Notes: generated from the letters alone by a model not told the origin. 55,203 nucleotides of DNA from Bryobacterales bacterium (GCA_003167255.1 PMTR01000126.1:1-55203); one strand, 5' to 3'. Shown: positions 7,454-17,992, counted from the stretch's first letter. Made by a program: numbers and translations.

Positions 7454-9298
7454 ATGTCAACTTTAGAAGTGTCCCCGGTGGAATCTCAGCCGGGCCAACC
7501 GAGCAAGCCTGTTGTCAACGACTTCAGCATTCAGATAGCCACCGTCAACGGGTCGGGCAGCCAGACTGCCAATAGCGTCCTCATGCGCTCCCTGTTCCAG
7601 ATGGGCATTCCGGTTTCGGGGAAGAACATGTTCCCATCGAACATCGCCGGCCTGCCGACCTGGTTCACCATCCGCGCCAGCAAGTATGGCTACATCGGCC
7701 GCCGCAAGGAAATCGACATCCTGGTCGCCATGAATGCCGAAACCGCGCGCGAAGACGTCATGAAGCTGGACGGCGGCGCGGCTGTGATCTATGACGGGCC
7801 GCTCAAGCTCAACGAACTGCGCAGCGACCTGCACTTCTTCCCCATCCCATTCGACAAACTGGTTGCCCCGGTCTGTCCCAACGCCAAGCTGCGCAAACTG
7901 GTCCGCAACATGATCTACGACGGCGTGGTCGCGCGGCTGCTATCGATCGATATGGAAGAGGTCTACAAGGCGCTCGTGAAACAGTTCGGCGAGCGCAAGG
8001 CCAAGGCCGTCGATCTCAACTGGGGCGCCGCGAAAGCCGGCTTCGAGTTCGCCGCCGGCACGTTCGCCGATGGCGTCCCTTACCGGGCGGAGCGCATGAA
8101 TTCGACCGCCGGTAAGATCATCATCGACGGCAATGCGGCCTGCGCCCTGGGCGCGATGTTCGCCGGCGTCACGGTGGTGACCTGGTATCCCATCACGCCG
8201 TCGTCATCGCTGGTCGAATCGCTGATCGGCTACGCCAAGCGCTTCCGCCACGATCCGGATACAGGCAAAGCCACTTACGCCATCGTTCAGGCCGAAGATG
8301 AGCTGGCTTCCATCGGCATGGCGCTGGGCGCCGGCTGGGCGGGCGCCCGTTCCATGACCGCCACGGCCGGCCCGGGCATTTCGCTCATGTCGGAGTTCAT
8401 CGGGCTTGGCTATTACGCCGAAGTCCCCACCGTCGTTTTCGACGTGGAACGCGTCGGCCCATCCACCGGGCTGCCCACCCGCACCCAGCAAGGCGATCTC
8501 ATTACCACCGCTCTACTCTCCCACGGCGACACCAGGCACCCCCTGTTCTTCCCGTGTTCGCCGGAAGAGTGCTTTTCGATGAGCATCGAGGCTTTCGATT
8601 TCGCCGAGAAGTTCCAGACGCCAGTCTTCGTTATGACCGATCTCGACCTTGGCATGAACAACTGGATGGCCGACCCGTTCCCCTACCCCGAAAAGCCCAT
8701 CAACCGCGGCAAAATCCTCACCGCCGAAGACCTGGACCGGCTGGGCGGCTTCGCCCGCTACAAAGATGTGGATGGCGATGGCGTCGGCTGGCGCACCCTT
8801 CCCGGCACCCATCATCCCAAAGCTGCGTGCTTCACGCGCGGCAGCGGCCACAACGAAAAGGCACAATACACCGAGCGCGAGGACGACTATATCAACAACA
8901 TGGACCGCCTGGTTCACAAGTTTGAAGTGATGCGCCAGCACGTTCCCGAGCCGGTGGTTTCGCTGGCCGAAAAGGCCCGGATCGGCTTCGTGGCCTGGGG
9001 CACTTCGGATTACGCCGTGCGCGAAAGCTGCGATCAGTTGAAGGCCGAATACGGCATCGAAGCCAGCTATCTGCGGCTCCGGGCGTACCCCTTCACCGGG
9101 CATCTGCTGGACTTCATTCGCCGCCACGAGCGCGTCTACGTGGTGGATCAGAATCGCGACGGCCAGTTGCTGGGCCTGATGCGCCTGGAGCTGGATGTCG
9201 AGCTGATCGCCAAGCTGCGCAGCTTGCGGTATTACGGCGGCCTGCCGCTGGATGCGCGCACGGTTACCGACCACATCATCGCACAGGAGGGCAAATAG
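7454..9298 (+). CDS. korA: 2-oxoacid:ferredoxin oxidoreductase, gamma-alpha fusion subunit
   Basis: A 614-residue subunit of a KorAB-type 2-oxoacid:ferredoxin oxidoreductase. These enzymes oxidatively decarboxylate 2-oxoglutarate (or a related 2-oxoacid) to the acyl-CoA and reduce ferredoxin. Residues 1-190 are the gamma domain (NDFSIQIATVNGSGSQTANS, the gamma-type glycine-rich start), fused to the alpha domain (GNAACALGAMFAG, TWYPITPSSSLVESL, IVQAEDELASIGMALGAGW, SMTATAGPGISLMSE). VGPSTGLPTRTQQGD is a block typical of the alpha subunit. The fusion length fits the family (about 600-620). The start is supported by AAGGA about 11 bases upstream. The stop codon is directly followed by the korB ATG, so the two are translated together. 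KorAB is favoured over pyruvate enzymes because a separate nifJ lies at the window end; this is inference. Confidence 0.92.
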   Translation: MSTLEVSPVESQPGQPSKPVVNDFSIQIATVNGSGSQTANSVLMRSLFQMGIPVSGKNMFPSNIAGLPTWFTIRASKYGYIGRRKEIDILVAMNAETAREDVMKLDGGAAVIYDGPLKLNELRSDLHFFPIPFDKLVAPVCPNAKLRKLVRNMIYDGVVARLLSIDMEEVYKALVKQFGERKAKAVDLNWGAAKAGFEFAAGTFADGVPYRAERMNSTAGKIIIDGNAACALGAMFAGVTVVTWYPITPSSSLVESLIGYAKRFRHDPDTGKATYAIVQAEDELASIGMALGAGWAGARSMTATAGPGISLMSEFIGLGYYAEVPTVVFDVERVGPSTGLPTRTQQGDLITTALLSHGDTRHPLFFPCSPEECFSMSIEAFDFAEKFQTPVFVMTDLDLGMNNWMADPFPYPEKPINRGKILTAEDLDRLGGFARYKDVDGDGVGWRTLPGTHHPKAACFTRGSGHNEKAQYTEREDDYINNMDRLVHKFEVMRQHVPEPVVSLAEKARIGFVAWGTSDYAVRESCDQLKAEYGIEASYLRLRAYPFTGHLLDFIRRHERVYVVDQNRDGQLLGLMRLELDVELIAKLRSLRYYGGLPLDARTVTDHIIAQEGK

Positions 9299-10342
9299 AT
9301 GAGCGCCACCGTTACTCCCCCGCCCAAGAAGGTCAACCACATTGGCCTCGAAGTATTGCAGTATAAGGGCGGCAAGACCACCTTGTGCGCCGGTTGCGGC
9401 CACAATTCCATCTCCGAGCGCATCATCGAAAGTTTCTACGAGCTGGGGATTGATCCCTATACCGTCGCCAAGTTCTCCGGCATAGGTTGCTCATCGAAAT
9501 CACCGGCTTACTTCCTCGGCCTGTCGCACGGCTTCAACGCGGTCCACGGCCGCATGCCGGCCATCGCCACCGGTGCCCTGCTGGCCAACCGCACTCTAAT
9601 GGGCATCGGGCTGAGCGGCGATGGCGACACCGCCTCCATCGGCATCGGCCAGTTCATGCACCTCATCCGCCGCAATATGCCGATGATTTACATCATTGAA
9701 GACAACGGCGTCTATGGGCTGACCAAGGGCCAGTTCTCCGCCACCGCGGATTTGGGCTCGACTTTGAAGTCCGGGACTCCCAACAACCTTCCGCCTTTTG
9801 ATTGCTGCGCTTTGGCGATGAAATGGGGCGCCACCTTTGTCGCCCGCTCCTTCAGCGGCGATAAGAAACAGCTCAATGCCATCCTCAAGACCGCCATCGC
9901 CCATCGCGGCCTTTCGGTGATCGATGTCATTTCCCCATGCGTCACGTTCAACGATCACGAGGGCTCCACCAAGAGTTACGCCTACGTGAAGGAGCACGAA
10001 GAGGTATTGCAGGAACTGGACTTTGTTCCTTCCTTCGAGGATATTACGGTGGATATACCGGAAGGCGAGGTGATGGACGTCCTGATGCACGATGGCTCGC
10101 ACCTGCGCATCCGCAAGCTGCAACGGGATTTCGATCCCACCGACCGCTTCAAGGCGCTGGTGGCGCTGGAAGAGGCCGAAGCCAAGGGTGAGATCCTGAC
10201 GGGGGTTCTATATCTCAATACCGCCAAACCAACCTTCCTAGAACTACTAGACCTGACCGATGAGCCGGTGGCTACGCTGCCGGAAGCCAGAGTTCGGCCA
10301 TCGCGTACTGTATTAGACCAGGTTATGGACGAGTTACGTTAA
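9299..10342 (+). CDS. korB: 2-oxoacid:ferredoxin oxidoreductase, beta subunit
   Basis: The 347-residue beta subunit, which carries thiamine diphosphate and a [4Fe-4S] cluster. Visible motifs are TTLCAGCGHNSISE near residue 25 with cluster cysteines, the third cluster cysteine in FSGIGCSSKSPAY, the TPP-binding motif GDGDTASIGIGQF (about residue 107) and the following IIEDNGVYGLTKGQ. A further Cys occurs in VISPCVTFNDH. The gene begins immediately after the korA stop. The C-terminal extension of about 60 residues after the core is common in Acidobacteria and Bacteroidetes homologues. After the stop come a short spacer and an independent small RNA gene whose terminator may also end the korAB transcript. 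Confidence 0.93.
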   Translation: MSATVTPPPKKVNHIGLEVLQYKGGKTTLCAGCGHNSISERIIESFYELGIDPYTVAKFSGIGCSSKSPAYFLGLSHGFNAVHGRMPAIATGALLANRTLMGIGLSGDGDTASIGIGQFMHLIRRNMPMIYIIEDNGVYGLTKGQFSATADLGSTLKSGTPNNLPPFDCCALAMKWGATFVARSFSGDKKQLNAILKTAIAHRGLSVIDVISPCVTFNDHEGSTKSYAYVKEHEEVLQELDFVPSFEDITVDIPEGEVMDVLMHDGSHLRIRKLQRDFDPTDRFKALVALEEAEAKGEILTGVLYLNTAKPTFLELLDLTDEPVATLPEARVRPSRTVLDQVMDELR

Positions 10343-10365
10343 CCGTTTACCCCCAAAATAGTAAC

Positions 10366-10422
10366 AATACGTTCGAATACGTTCGCTACTGCATTGCTTT
10401 GCGGGCTAGCTGATGCTAGAAT
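10366..10422 (+). promoter_or_regulatory. Extended -10 promoter with tandem decamer upstream
   Basis: The promoter of the small RNA reads TTGCTT (10394-10399), a 17-base spacer, then TGC-TAGAAT (-10 at 10417-10422 with an extended TGn). Just upstream is a perfect direct repeat of AATACGTTCG (10366-10375 and 10376-10385), i.e. two copies one helical turn apart, centred about 10 bases before the -35 box. That placement fits an activator or alternative regulator operator. Confidence 0.65.
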
Positions 10423-10429
10423 CTACACC

Positions 10430-10502
10430 GGTCTGTCATCCTCCGAGACAGATTGCAGTAGAACTTCATGCCCCACGCCACCCTAGGCGCGGGGCTTTTT
10501 TT
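10430..10502 (+). ncRNA. Small RNA with CCUCC-displaying hairpin and intrinsic terminator
   Basis: A predicted transcript of about 73 bases, starting 7-8 bases after the -10 box. The first hairpin pairs UCUGUC (10432-10437) with GACAGA (10447-10452), extended by two G-U pairs, and presents the nine-base loop AUCCUCCGA. The loop contains CCUCC, complementary to Shine-Dalgarno sequences. A 17-base single-stranded linker follows, then a rho-independent terminator hairpin with seven U. No open reading frame fits. The design (own promoter, C-rich loop, terminator) is that of a trans-acting regulatory RNA, comparable in logic to anti-SD loop RNAs of alphaproteobacteria. It may correspond to the Acido-1 class described from Acidobacteria, which I cannot verify here. 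A role only as korAB 3' UTR is the main alternative. Confidence 0.65.
10470..10502 (+). terminator. Rho-independent terminator
   Basis: The stem GCCCC-a-CGCC / GGCG-c-GGGGC has one A-C mismatch, the loop is ACCCUA, and a run of seven T follows (10496-10502). It ends the small RNA and probably any korAB readthrough. Confidence 0.85.
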
Positions 10503-10514
10503 GGCTAATTGTCC

Positions 10515-10600
10515 AGTGGGGCCGGCGCTTCCGCCTGCCAACCCTCGCACGTGGCAAGGGCCGGCTTAAGCCGGCTGCGGCCAGAATTGGCCGCCCCACT
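10515..10600. repeat. Modular inverted-repeat element
   Basis: An 86-base element bounded by AGTGGGGC and GCCCCACT, with an internal stem GCCGGCTTAAGCCGGC. It belongs to the same family as the element at 7242. The left part (GTGGGGCCGGCGCTTCCGCC) recurs with small changes at 17810-17837. The remaining sequence up to the sigma-factor gene shows no clear feature. Confidence 0.65.
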
Positions 10601-10654
10601 TCGACGCCGATGAGAGATCGGGGCTAATTCGCCGGTTGACGGCGCGTCCAGTAA

Positions 10655-11230
10655 ATGGATGAGCTTGGTAGGATGAAAGCGCTAATGGCTGCTCAGCAAG
10701 AACCGGCCCAACTTTCCGCTGCCGATCTGGAGCGGGCCTTTCGGGAGCACCACGCTCTGGTGTTTCGCGCGGCTTACCGGGTGGCCGGCAATGCCGGCGA
10801 CGCCGAAGACGTGCTGCAGACCGTGTTCCTGCGGCTCCTCAAACGCGACCCCGGAGCAGAACCGGTCGGCAACATGGCAAGCTTTCTGCACCGCGCGGCG
10901 GTGAATGCGGCGCTCGACCTGGTGAGGTCCCGGCAGAATATCCGCAACGTGCCGCTGGACGAAATGGAGCCGGTGCTGGCCGAGTCGGTCCACCGGAACC
11001 CCGACCGGGTGCACCATTCGGGCGAAATCCGCGAGTGGCTGCGCGGCGCCCTGGCCCGGCTCAATCCCAGGATCGCCGAAATGTTTATGCTCCGTTTCTT
11101 TGAAGGCAAGGACAATCCCGAGATTGCGCGTCTGCTCTCGACCACCCCCGGGACCGTGGCGGTGACCTTATCGCGCACGCGGGACCGCCTGCAAAAGGAA
11201 TACCGAGCTTATATGGGAGGAGTGGCATGA
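10655..11230 (+). CDS. ECF-type RNA polymerase sigma factor
   Basis: A 191-residue sigma-70 family factor of the extracytoplasmic-function type. Region 2 is DLERAFREHHALVFRAAYRV followed by GNAGDAEDVLQTVFLRLLKR (the DAEDVLQ core-binding/-10 segment). Region 4 is RIAEMFMLRFFEGKDNPEIA followed by LLSTTPGTVAVTLSRTRDRL, the -35 recognition helix-turn-helix. The length is typical of ECF factors. The gene overlaps the next by ATGA (11227-11230), so it is translationally coupled to an anti-sigma/FecR protein, the usual partner. Starts at 10655, 10673 or 10685 are all possible, since region 2 begins well after all of them. The target regulon is unknown, but its own operon, including the ABC exporters, is the obvious candidate. 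Confidence 0.88.
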   Translation: MDELGRMKALMAAQQEPAQLSAADLERAFREHHALVFRAAYRVAGNAGDAEDVLQTVFLRLLKRDPGAEPVGNMASFLHRAAVNAALDLVRSRQNIRNVPLDEMEPVLAESVHRNPDRVHHSGEIREWLRGALARLNPRIAEMFMLRFFEGKDNPEIARLLSTTPGTVAVTLSRTRDRLQKEYRAYMGGVA

Positions 11231-13700
11231 CCCCCGAATTCAATCCCGCCGAATTCAAGTCCATGGCCCCAGCCCTGGAGCAGGCCGTCGTGGAAATCCG
11301 CGATGAGAATATCGATCCGGCCGTGATCGAAGCCGCCGCCGGCCGCGTCTGGGCGAACATCGCCCCGGCCGGCCACATCCGCGACTGCGCCGATTTTCAG
11401 TCGCTGATCCCGGACTACCGCGGCGGCCGGCTGACGGAAGGGCGCGCCCTGCTGCTCAAAGACCATCTCAACCAGTGCGTGGCCTGCCGCCACGTGTTTG
11501 AAGGCAAGGTAGTGCCGATGATCGTCCCGAGGGTCGCGCCGCGCCCGGCCCTCCGTTCCATGCCGGCCATGCGGTGGGCCGCGGCCGCGGCGGTGCTGGC
11601 GGCGGCGGGTGTGTCGGTATGGGTGATGGTCAACCAGTCCGGCGGCCACACCGGACGGGCCATCGTGCAAACCGTCAACGGGACGCTGTTCGTAGTTTCC
11701 GCCAACGGCATCCAGCCGTTGATCAATGGCCAGGATCTGCCCGGCGACGTCGAACTGCGCACCGCCAAGGATTCCGACGCCATGCTGGAGCTGCGGGACG
11801 GATCGGTGGTTGAAATGCGCGAGCGCTCCAGCCTTTACACCACGGTTTCGGGCGGCGATGTGACGGTGCACCTGGGGCGCGGCAGTGTAATCGTTCAGGC
11901 CGCGCACCGGCCGAGCGGCCATCTCTATCTCGAAACGGCCGATTGCCGCGTGGCCGTGACAGGCACGCTGTTCGGGGTTACGGCGGGCCTCAAGGGTTCG
12001 CGCGTTTCGGTGGTCGAAGGCGAAGTCCACGTCACCGAAGACAACCGGGAGAAGATTTTGCATGCGGGCGACCAAGCCGTCACGGGCGTTTCGGTGGAAC
12101 CGGAATCCATCCGCGATGAAATCTCCTGGAGCCGCAACCGCGACAAGCTCTTGAAGCAGTTGACCGACCTTCGCAACAGCCTGGGCCAGTTACAATTGCC
12201 GGCGCTGCGCTATTCCAGCACGCTGCTGGGACGGCTGCCGGCTGGGACGGTGCTGTACGTCAGCATTCCGAACCTTTCGCAATACCTGGCCGATGCGCAA
12301 TCGACCGTGGGGAAAAAGCTGGCGTCGAGCCCCGAACTGCAAGCCTGGTGGGCCGGGCATGGCAACGGTCTGGGCGCGGCGATCGAAACTCTGCGCGCGG
12401 CGAGCGAATATTTGGGCGACGAAATCGACATCGTCAGCGTGGCGGGCGTGCCGGCGCCGGTGGTGTTGGCGGAGCCGCGGCGCGAGGGCCTCGCGGAATT
12501 CCTGCGGAAGAAAGGACTGCCGCTCGAAGTCGAATCGCGCAAGGGCCTGCTGTTGGTTGGGGAACCCGGTGTGGTCGAAACCATCGCCGCCCAGATCGAT
12601 TCGGGCTTTGCCTCCACTCCGCTTTATGGGCGCATCGCGGAATCCTACCGCCAGGGCGCGGGCCTGCTGGTGTGCGCCGATCTTTCGCGGATGCACACGC
12701 CGTTTGAGGGCGCTCGCTATTTTGTGGCCGAGGAGAAGCAGGCCGCCGGCCACATGGTGGCCAGCGCTGCGCTGGGCTTCGATGGCCCGCGCACCGGGAT
12801 GGCCGCCCTCCTGGCCGAGCCTTCGCCGATGGGCTCGCTGGACTATGTGTCGCCGGACGCCACGGTGGTGCTGGGCTTCGTGGTGAAAAGCCCCGAGGCC
12901 ATTGTGGATGCCGCATTGGCGGCTCGGCAGGGATCGCTCGCGACCGCGCAGAAGTCGCTCGACGACGAAGGCCGCGAGGCCGGCTTCGATGTCCGCAAAG
13001 AGCTTTCCGCCAGCCTGGGCGGCGAGTTTGCGGTGGCCGTCGACGGCTCGGTGATGCCGGTGCCGTCGTGGAAACTGGTGGCCGAAGTTTACTCGCCGCA
13101 GCGCTTCCAGGCGACCTTGCGGAAGCTCGTCGAGGCCCATAACAGCGAAGCCGCCAAGGCTGGTCAGCAACCCTTGCGCACCGCCCAGGAGACCTTCGAG
13201 GGCCACACTTACTACATGATCGCGGCGGCCAATCCCAGCCCGCTGCTTGAAGCGCACTACACGTTCGATCAGGGTTACCTGATCGCCGGTCCGACGCGCG
13301 CCCTGGTGGCGCATGCCCTGCAAGTGAAGACGGCCGGCACTTCCATCAAACATTCGGCGCGGTTCCTGGAATTGACCCCGCGCGACCAGCACGTGAACTT
13401 CTCGGTGGTGATTTACCAGAACCTGGGCACTACGCTGGCGCCGTTTGCCGCCATCGCCGGCGCCTTCATGCCGCAAGGAGCCGCCGGCCGCGGGAATCCA
13501 CTGCAAGGTTTGAACGACGTCAAACCCGCGCTGTACGCGGTATACGGCGAGCCCGACCGCATCACCATGACGGCCAACGGGGACGTGCTCGGCTCCACGC
13601 TGACGAACCTGATGAGCGGCAACCTGCTCGGCATGGCGGGACTGCCCATCAACCAAATGTTCGGAACACGCGCGCCGAGGATACCGTATCCTTCAAAGTG

Positions 13701-13701
<1 letters not shown>
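11227..13701 (+). CDS. Anti-sigma zinc finger / FecR-domain membrane protein
   Basis: An 824-residue single-pass protein. Residues about 45-95 contain an anti-sigma-type zinc finger ([10 protein letters not shown] then [11 protein letters not shown], the HxxxCxxC pattern). A transmembrane helix follows at about residue 117-137 ([20 protein letters not shown]). The periplasmic part starts with a FecR-like domain ([20 protein letters not shown], then [26 protein letters not shown]). A long C-terminal region of about 500 residues from [16 protein letters not shown] onward resembles DUF3352-type repeats of unknown function. The family logic is that the cytoplasmic finger holds the ECF factor and the outer domain senses an envelope signal. 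The fused large C-terminal part is unusual for an anti-sigma factor. The start overlaps the sigma-factor stop (ATGA). Confidence 0.85.
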
Positions 13702-14608
<907 letters not shown>

Positions 14609-14633
<25 letters not shown>

Positions 14634-14960
14634 AAAACCTCCGCAGCCTCGTGGCGCACGCACTCGTGCGTGCCGCGTCGACACTCGTGTCGACGCTTGC
14701 CGCCCCTCCGCCGCCATGTATTACACCTCTTCAAATTCTTCGCAGCACGCGAAGATTTCACAGCCCTCGTGGAGCGGGCTTCCAAGCCCGCAACGCCGAC
14801 ATTCTTGTCGGCGCTTCGGGCCGCGCACCCATTTTGGTTGCCCCTCCGCCGCCCTGTGGGGCAGCCAATCCTGGCTGCCGCCGGCTTTCAGCCGGCGCTG
14901 CCGCTCGGTACCCGCCTCTACCCCACCGGAGGCCCCCAATGGCCGTCTATAAAAAAACCT
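14609..14960. repeat. Insertion flanked by duplicated gene boundary
   Basis: The segment 14609-14640 (GGAGGCGCCCAATGGCC, then TATAAAAAACCT) recurs at 14928-14960 (GGAGGCCCCCAATGGCC, then TATAAAAAAACCT). Each copy holds a Shine-Dalgarno GGAGG and an ATG reading M-A-x-Y-K-K. Between them lie about 287 bases of hairpin DNA, including GCACGCACTCGTGCGTGC, GTCGACACTCGTGTCGAC and CGCCGACATTCTTGTCGGCG. The simplest reading is that the permease start originally overlapped the ATPase end, and an insertion or local duplication separated them. No transposase gene is present. Confidence 0.6.
14855..14926. repeat. Modular inverted-repeat element, TGTGGGGCAGCC type
   Basis: It starts with TGTGGGGCAGCC and contains CAGCCAATCCTGGCTG and GCCGGCTTTCAGCCGGC, ending at CCCCAC (14926). 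The first 45 or so bases are identical to the starts of the elements at 28750 and 50696. It forms the right part of the insertion in front of the permease gene. Confidence 0.65.
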
Positions 14961-15841
14961 ACCGGCCTTACGAAGGCGAGCTGACGTCTTCCTGGTCGCG
15001 GTTTCTGGTGATTCCGCGGTATGCGTTCGCGGATCTGCGCAGCTCGCGGTTCCTCTCGCTATTCTTCATCGGTAGCTTCATCTACCCGCTGATCTGTGCG
15101 CTCATCATCTACGTGCAGCATAATGCCAGCGCGCTGGGGTTGCTGGGCGTGCAGGGCGCGCGCAACCTGATCTCCATCAACGTGACGTTCTTCATGAACC
15201 TGCTCGGCTGGCAGAGCATGCTGGCGCTGTTCCTGGCGGCGTTCGTAGGGCCCGGGCAGATCTCGCCGGACTTGGCCAACAACGCGCTCTCGCTCTACCT
15301 GGCGCGGCCGTTTTCGCGCGTCGAGTATGTGCTCGGCAAGATGTCGGTGCTGGTGGTGCTGATGTCGCTGATGACCTGGGTGCCGGGCCTGCTGTGCTTC
15401 GGCCTGCAGGGCTACCTGGAAGGCTGGCAGTGGGTGCGGGACAATGCGCGCCTGGCTTTCGGCACATTCGTCAGCGCGTGGATCTGGATTCTGATTCTGG
15501 CGCTGCTGGCGCTGGCGCTCTCCGCCTGGGTGAAGTGGAAGCCGGCGGCGGGCGGCTTGATGTTCGGGGTCTTCTTCGTGGCGGCGGCCTTCGGCGCGGT
15601 GATCAATGGCGTGCAGCGCACCAGGTGGGGCCACCTGTTCAACATCAGCCACCTCATCGGCTCGGTCTGGGTGCAGCTCTTTGAGGGCTCCAACAAGACC
15701 ACCAGCGGCGCGGTCTTCTTCCGCGTGACGGCCGGTGAGGAACTTCCGCTATGGTGCTGCTGGATCGCGCTCGGCGTGCTCTGCCTGATCTGCCTCTACA
15801 TGCTGGCCCGTAAGATCCGCGGAGCGGAGGTGGTGCGATGA
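14939..15841 (+). CDS. ABC-2 exporter permease 1
   Basis: A 300-residue membrane protein with six predicted helices, for example [35 protein letters not shown] to [11 protein letters not shown], and [18 protein letters not shown]. The segment [20 protein letters not shown] followed by [10 protein letters not shown] is typical of ABC-2 permeases. It pairs with the upstream ATPase to export an unknown substrate. ATG 14939 is chosen because GGAGG lies six bases before it; the frame remains open further upstream through repeat DNA, but that part has no protein-like character. It ends in an ATGA overlap with the second ATPase gene. Confidence 0.88.
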   Translation: MAVYKKTYRPYEGELTSSWSRFLVIPRYAFADLRSSRFLSLFFIGSFIYPLICALIIYVQHNASALGLLGVQGARNLISINVTFFMNLLGWQSMLALFLAAFVGPGQISPDLANNALSLYLARPFSRVEYVLGKMSVLVVLMSLMTWVPGLLCFGLQGYLEGWQWVRDNARLAFGTFVSAWIWILILALLALALSAWVKWKPAAGGLMFGVFFVAAAFGAVINGVQRTRWGHLFNISHLIGSVWVQLFEGSNKTTSGAVFFRVTAGEELPLWCCWIALGVLCLICLYMLARKIRGAEVVR

Positions 15842-16782
15842 GCGAAACCCAAATCACCTTCGCCAACGTATCCCGCTTCTACGGTGAAGTGCTCGGCATC
15901 AACAACGTCAACCTGTCGATTCCGCCGGGCATCACCAGCCTGGTGGGTCCCAATGGATCGGGCAAGACCACGCTCATGAATCTCATGACCGGGCTGATCC
16001 GGCCGACGCAAGGCGATATCAGCGTGCTGGGCATCCAGCCTAGCCATCCCGAGCGGCTCTGCCGCATGGTCGGCTACTGCGCGCAATTCGACGCCTTTCC
16101 CAAAGGCCTCACCGGACACCAGTTCATCTATTGGTTCCTGCGCATGCACGGGATGAGCCACGCCGAGTGCGAAGAAAAAACCGCCGCCGCGCTGGAGCGC
16201 GTGAGCATGACGCCGGCGGCCGAGCGCCCGGTGGGAGCGTACAGCAAAGGCATGCGGCAACGCATCAAGCTGGCGCAGGCCATCGCGCACGACCCGCAAG
16301 TGCTGGTGCTCGACGAGCCGCTGAACGGCCTGGACCCCATGGCGCGCGCCGAAACCATCGCGCTGTTCCGCGAGTGGGGCGAAAAGGGGCGGTACGTCAT
16401 CGTATCCAGCCACATCCTGCACGAAGTGGACCAGATTTCCGACCAGGTGATCCTGCTGAGCCAGGGCTACGTCGTGGCGGAAGGGCAGATCCAGGGTGTC
16501 CGCAGCGAGGTGAAGGAGCAGCCCATGCAGATTCTGGTGCGCTGCGACAATCCGGGCGGCCTGGCGGCGCGCCTGTTCCAGGATCACCACATGGTGGAAG
16601 CCAAGATCAGTAACGACCGCAAGGGCCTGCTGCTGCGCACCACCGATGCCGACAGTTTCTATTTGCTGCTCAACCACGTGGTGCTCGAATCCGGCCTGGA
16701 AGTGGAATCGGTGGCTCCGGCCGACGACGACGTGAACTCGGTGTATCAGTACCTGATCGGCGCCGAAGGAGGCACGGTATGA
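15838..16782 (+). CDS. ABC-2 exporter ATPase 2
   Basis: A 314-residue ATP-binding protein. Walker A is [13 protein letters not shown], the Q-loop region is [11 protein letters not shown], the signature is [15 protein letters not shown], Walker B is [13 protein letters not shown], and the H-loop is IVSSHIL. It is similar in plan to the ATPase at 13701 but not a recent copy of it, since only the family motifs match. It overlaps its neighbours by ATGA on both sides, so all downstream members of this operon are translationally coupled. Two ATPase-permease pairs in one operon could form either two exporters or one heteromeric exporter. Confidence 0.92.
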   Translation: MSETQITFANVSRFYGEVLGINNVNLSIPPGITSLVGPNGSGKTTLMNLMTGLIRPTQGDISVLGIQPSHPERLCRMVGYCAQFDAFPKGLTGHQFIYWFLRMHGMSHAECEEKTAAALERVSMTPAAERPVGAYSKGMRQRIKLAQAIAHDPQVLVLDEPLNGLDPMARAETIALFREWGEKGRYVIVSSHILHEVDQISDQVILLSQGYVVAEGQIQGVRSEVKEQPMQILVRCDNPGGLAARLFQDHHMVEAKISNDRKGLLLRTTDADSFYLLLNHVVLESGLEVESVAPADDDVNSVYQYLIGAEGGTV

Positions 16783-17606
16783 GCCCTCTATGGCTGCGGC
16801 AGATCGGCGCGGTCCTGCGGCTGGAACTGAAGAAGACCTTCTTCTCCAAGCGCGGCTGGTGGATCTACTGCCTGGCCATCGGGCCGGTGGTGATCACCCT
16901 GTTGCACTGGCTGTTCGAACTCCGTCGCCCGGGCGATCACCACCACACGCTGGGCGAGGACAGCATGATCTTCGCCGGCCTGTTCCTGTTCTTCTACCTG
17001 CGCGCGACCATCTTTTTCGGCTGCATGGGGATTTTCTCGAACCTGTTCCGCGGGGAGATGCTGGAGAAGACCCTGCACTATTACTTCCTGACTCCCATGC
17101 GGCGGGAACTGCTGGTGGCGGGCAAATATCTGGCGGGCCTGGCGGTGGCTCTGACGTTGTTTGTCGGCAGCACGGCGGCGGCGTTCCTGACGCTGAGCCG
17201 GCACTTCGGCCCGGCGTGGAGCGACTACTTGTACCACGGCCCTGGCCTGAGCCAGCTTGGCAGCTATATGCTGGTGGCGGCGCTCGGCTGCGTAGGCTAC
17301 GGCGCGGTATTCCTGATGTGCGGGCTGTTGTTTCGCAACCCCCTGATTCCGGCGGCGGTAGTTTTCGTGTGGGAGAACCTGAACCCGTTCCTGCCGGACC
17401 TGCTGAAGAAGATCAGCATCATTTTCTATCTGAAGAGCCTGTGCCCGGTGGAAGTCCCGGTGCCGCCGCCATTCTCCGTGATGGTGGTAGAATCCGACCC
17501 AACGCCCATGTGGATCGCCGTGCCCGGACTGCTGGCGGTCGCGGCGATCCTGCTGATCTACTCGGCCATCTCCGCGCGGCAAACGGAAATCAACTACGGC
17601 GAGTAG
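16779..17606 (+). CDS. ABC-2 exporter permease 2
   Basis: A 275-residue membrane protein with about six helices ([80 protein letters not shown], and the C-terminal [20 protein letters not shown]). The segment [20 protein letters not shown] with LVAGKYLAG is the characteristic cytoplasmic loop of ABC-2 permeases. It is the last gene of the ECF operon. The start overlaps the upstream stop by ATGA. The substrate is unknown. Confidence 0.88.
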   Translation: MSPLWLRQIGAVLRLELKKTFFSKRGWWIYCLAIGPVVITLLHWLFELRRPGDHHHTLGEDSMIFAGLFLFFYLRATIFFGCMGIFSNLFRGEMLEKTLHYYFLTPMRRELLVAGKYLAGLAVALTLFVGSTAAAFLTLSRHFGPAWSDYLYHGPGLSQLGSYMLVAALGCVGYGAVFLMCGLLFRNPLIPAAVVFVWENLNPFLPDLLKKISIIFYLKSLCPVEVPVPPPFSVMVVESDPTPMWIAVPGLLAVAAILLIYSAISARQTEINYGE

Positions 17607-17652
17607 CTACTCCCGGCGGGTTGACAGGTTCGAAAAAGCAGGGTGCCGACCG

Positions 17653-17739
17653 AGTGGGGCGGCCAATTCTGGCCGCAGCCGGCTTTAGCCGGCTTCCGGT
17701 GCTGCCCAGTTCGCCCGGCGACATCCAGGCCCCCCCACT
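17653..17739. repeat. Modular inverted-repeat element
   Basis: Bounded by AGTGGGGC and CCCCACT (87 bases), with internal stems GGCGGCCAATTCTGGCCGC and GCCGGCTTTAGCCGGC. Same family as the element at 7242. Confidence 0.6.
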
Positions 17740-17776
17740 TTTTCGTGAAATTTCGCGGGCGAGGGCCCTCTGCAAC

Positions 17777-17837
17777 AGACGAAAGCGTCTGTCCAACTTT
17801 GGCGCGCAAGTGGGGCAGGCGCTTCCGTCTGTCAACC
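17777..17837. repeat. Partial modular repeat
   Basis: Contains a stem CAGACGAAAGCGTCTG and a GTGGGGCAGGCGCTTCCG segment (from 17810) matching the left half of the element at 10515 (GTGGGGCCGGCGCTTCCG). No right boundary is seen, so it is probably a fragment. The surrounding 386-base gap (17607-17992) contains no gene, only this fragment and the two neighbouring repeats. Confidence 0.45.
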
Positions 17838-17914
17838 CGGCGATCTCAGCCGATTTTTTCACAGCTTTTGAGGTAGCGGAACTGTTCGCGCGATCTCGCC
17901 GCGGCAAACGGCTC

Positions 17915-17969
17915 AAAACGGGAACTGCTACCAACTCCCGCCTTTGGAGTTGGTAGCTGTGCCCGGTTT
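17915..17969. repeat. Long hairpin, copy 1 of covarying pair
   Basis: The 12-base perfect stem GCTACCAACTCC / GGAGTTGGTAGC (17927-17938, 17946-17957) has the loop CGCCTTT and outer paired segments (CGGG with CCCG, AAA with TTT). A second copy with identical loop and architecture is at 50230-50277. No T-run follows. Confidence 0.75.
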
Positions 17970-17992
17970 CTGGATTCTCGTCCCCCGGCTTC

